Below, piece after piece: positions 61,823-64,000 of a DNA stretch of 64,000 nt (positions within the stretch are counted from its first letter, which is position 1; every line of letters starts with the position of its first letter). The notes below the pieces were generated by a model. The model made no database searches, was not told the DNA's origin, and worked only from the letters and a program-made list of their open reading frames with translations. The position numbers and the translations under genes were made by a program. This stretch comes from Sweltsa coloradensis (lineage: Eukaryota > Arthropoda > Insecta > Plecoptera > Chloroperlidae). The stretch covers positions 868,001 to 932,000 of the forward strand of contig JAMZAV010000009.1 of NCBI GenBank assembly GCA_024449915.1, read 5' to 3'.

Positions 61823-61925
61823 TAGTTGGCTAATGCCGTCCTTGTAGCCGAAATGTGGGAGACGTGGGTTCAATCCCCTGGTCGGGAAAGATTTTGGAAT
61901 TTCTAGATTGTATTTAAAAAATAAT
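61820..61925 (+). repeat. SINE family B, diverged
   Basis: TCTAGTTGGCTAATGCCG, then GGGTTCAATCCC and GGAATTTCTAGATTGTATT. Confidence 0.65.
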
Positions 61926-62509
61926 TGGCCTACTATGGTAAACATAGCCAGTACGAAATACGTGAAAATATTGCAAGGTTTACTCAATCTACGAGCGGAA
62001 TTTGGGGGTACCTTGACGTCCAACATTCGACAGACCTTGCATGGGCACCGCATTACACGGCCAGGCGAAAAACAAACAAAAAATATATTTTCAAAATCTA
62101 AAACATTGTCGTTAAAATAATTTCTAAACATTGGAAGTCTATTTTTCAGTTTATCATTTCTTGTAGGTTTAAATCGCAATGAATCTTGCTGATTTTGTTA
62201 GCAGTTCTCAATAAACTCGTACCGGATGTCTGTTTAAAATTTCAGCGCAATCTGTTCAGCGATTCGGCTGATTTTCAACGTACACACACACACGCACGCA
62301 GAAAAACAATTAGGGCCGTTTAAGTCGAATGGAAATCACTACGTTCGCTACGCTCACTCGTTCAATTAAGAAGAGTGAGGTTAAGGAAAGTTTACCTTCA
62401 TCTAAAATTATGCAACGGTCATCTTTAGCATGGATGTTGTCAATAAATGAATTCTATATCTTAGCAAAAAAACATGCAGATTGATAATCTATTACAACAT
62501 AAAATACAA

Positions 62510-62572
62510 ATAAATTAATCTATAGTCTACCCACTCAGTCACAGAACTGATTTTCTGTGGGGAAACTTGAAT
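62510..62572 (-). repeat. SINE A 3'-end fragment
   Basis: TCTATAGTCTACCCACTCAG and AACTGATTTTCTGTGGGG match the SINE A tail in minus orientation. Confidence 0.65.
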
Positions 62573-62744
62573 GTTATGGTATGTTTTTCAAATTAATTAC
62601 TGTTCTCAGAAGGATTTTAAATATGTTTCCTTGGTACCACTTCTTTAAATGTACGTACAAACTAAAATAGTTAAGGCCACAATATAATTGTCACTTGCGT
62701 AGTTATACCAACAGAGCAACTATGTCAATAACCTACTGTCATCT

Positions 62745-62945
62745 GTTTCTAAGTTTCTCGATTTGGTTAGTCGGGAAACACTCGCGTAGGTGGAATTATT
62801 ATTTATTATTTAATACAATTCAGCTTAAAAAATCCATAACGATCGGGGTTCGAACCCGAGACTCCCACATTGTGACATTACAGGTAGGCGCCTTAGCCAA
62901 CGAGACCACCGAAACGGTAACTATTTAACTTCTGAATTGTAGTTG
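62745..62945 (-). repeat. SINE family B, minus strand
   Basis: GGGGTTCGAACCCGAGACTC head read in reverse with CTTAGCCAACGAGACCACC; body word GTTAGTCGGGAAACACTC also follows the copy at 57883, extending the family consensus. Confidence 0.75.
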
Positions 62946-62979
62946 CATTAGGCCTATAGTTTTATAGATGTGAATGGAC

Positions 62980-63065
62980 GGAAGAGCCTACCTAGAATGT
63001 GGGAGATTCGGGTTTGAACCTCGATCGGGATGGATTTTTTAACTTCTGAATTGAATTAAATATTG
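62980..63065 (+). repeat. SINE family B, 5'-truncated
   Basis: GGTTTGAACCTCGATCGGGA and GGATTTTTTAACTTCTGAA only. Confidence 0.7.
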
Positions 63066-63401
63066 TTAACAAGTTGTATGGGCTTTCCTTTATGAAAAAA
63101 AATCAAATCATGCAATGTAACCCAGTAAATAACATCTGTGTCCAAAAGAAGCCCACTGACTTTTAAAAGTTATAGATTGGCATATAAATTTGTGTGTTTA
63201 GATGTTTGTATGTGAAACACTATTGTTGGAATGTAGTCTTCTTAAAACATTTTTTAAGGAGGGGAGGAAAAATTTGTTGAAATAATGCGATCAAATGAAA
63301 CCTTAAGTATGCCTACTACAGTAGGTCTAAGCTAATGTAATGTGTGTGCAATTGCTGGGACCAGTGGAAAATAGGTACTCCTTATAATAATGTAATATTA
63401 A

Positions 63402-64000
63402 TTGGATGAGCGTAGCGAGCGTAGCGAGCGAAGCGAAGATTCCATTTCACTACACTGGAGAAAAAAATCCGGAATGTTTTTTTTTTTCTTTTTTTCTTTT
63501 TTTTTTTTGTATTTTTGTCTGTTTGTTAGCACGATTCCGGCTAAACCGATACTCCGATTGCGATGAAATTTTATGGAGGTCTTCGAAATCTCTGAACTTA
63601 GAACTGCCACGTTTTTGAGCACAATCGAAAAAAAATTTCTCATGAAAATCGCAATTTTACGATTTTTTTCGATTTTTTAAAAATTTCTTCGACTTACAAC
63701 ACCTACATGCTTTGTCCGATTGTAATGATTTTTTCACAGAACCTTAATTTTATGAATTGATATATTCGTGTAAAATTTGAGCGTTATCAAAAAAATATTT
63801 TTTACGAAAATCGCAATTTTACGACTTTTTTCAATTTTTAAAATTTTCTCAGCTTATAACACCTACATGCTTTATCCGATTGTAAAGATTTTTTTACAGA
63901 ACCTTAATATTATGAATTAATATATTCGTGTAAAATTTGTGCGCAATCGAATAATTATTTCTTATGAAAATTTCAATATTACGATTTTTTCCTTTTTTAA
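63402..64000 (+). mobile_element. Helitron2/HINE-like element, copy 4 (runs off window)
   Basis: Starts TTGGATGAGCGTAGCGAGCG and follows copy 1 at 3286 closely through the T tract and the repeated TACAGAACCTTAAT/ACACCTACATGCTTT blocks. Its 3' hairpin lies beyond position 64000. Confidence 0.7.

Overview
This window is animal nuclear DNA. It holds intron-split genes with GT/AG borders, abundant tRNA-derived SINEs, non-LTR retrotransposon tails, hAT-type MITEs and Helitron2-like elements. It is AT-rich with one striking habit: the palindrome AGGCCT/TAGGCCTA recurs hundreds of times. Protein similarity to bilaterian families and this repeat style suggest a marine invertebrate, possibly a non-vertebrate deuterostome. 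I cannot name the species.

Two genes are supported, arranged head to head. On the minus strand, coordinates 37007 down to 9164 carry the first 18 coding exons (1287 codons, every splice phase consistent) of a Furry-family gene (FRY/FRYL/Drosophila furry), a giant scaffold for NDR/LATS-type kinases in cell morphogenesis. The 3' half of the gene lies beyond position 1, so positions 1-9163 are probably the next intron. On the plus strand, 48564-59219 carries a complete nine-exon tubby-family gene (418 codons plus stop) with an IFT-A-binding-like N-terminal helix and a C-terminal tubby domain with both family signatures.

The rest is mobile and repetitive DNA. 1-9163: SINEs, two Helitron2-like elements, and hAT MITEs, one nested in another. 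FRY intron 13 (11505-19581): an IR element, a SINE tail and a third Helitron2-like copy. FRY intron 2 (29328-36402): a duplicated 0.7 kb block, one copy split by a 2.5 kb inverted-repeat transposon that carries an array of a 15-bp motif and a nested smaller transposon, plus a hAT MITE. The 11.5 kb between the two start codons: SINE-bearing tandem repeats, a 479-bp foldback, microsatellites and tRNA-like fragments, with no convincing gene. TUB intron 5: a stack of nested hAT insertions, one interrupted by a 626-bp palindrome with a TTAA target duplication. After TUB: a 300-bp palindrome, candidate poly(A) signals, more SINEs and a fourth Helitron2-like copy cut by the window end.

The two genes are not known to act together: Furry acts through NDR kinases at the cortex and on microtubules, tubby proteins on phosphoinositides and ciliary traffic. 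The most notable material is the mobile DNA, where many insertions can be dated relative to each other by exact target-site duplications.
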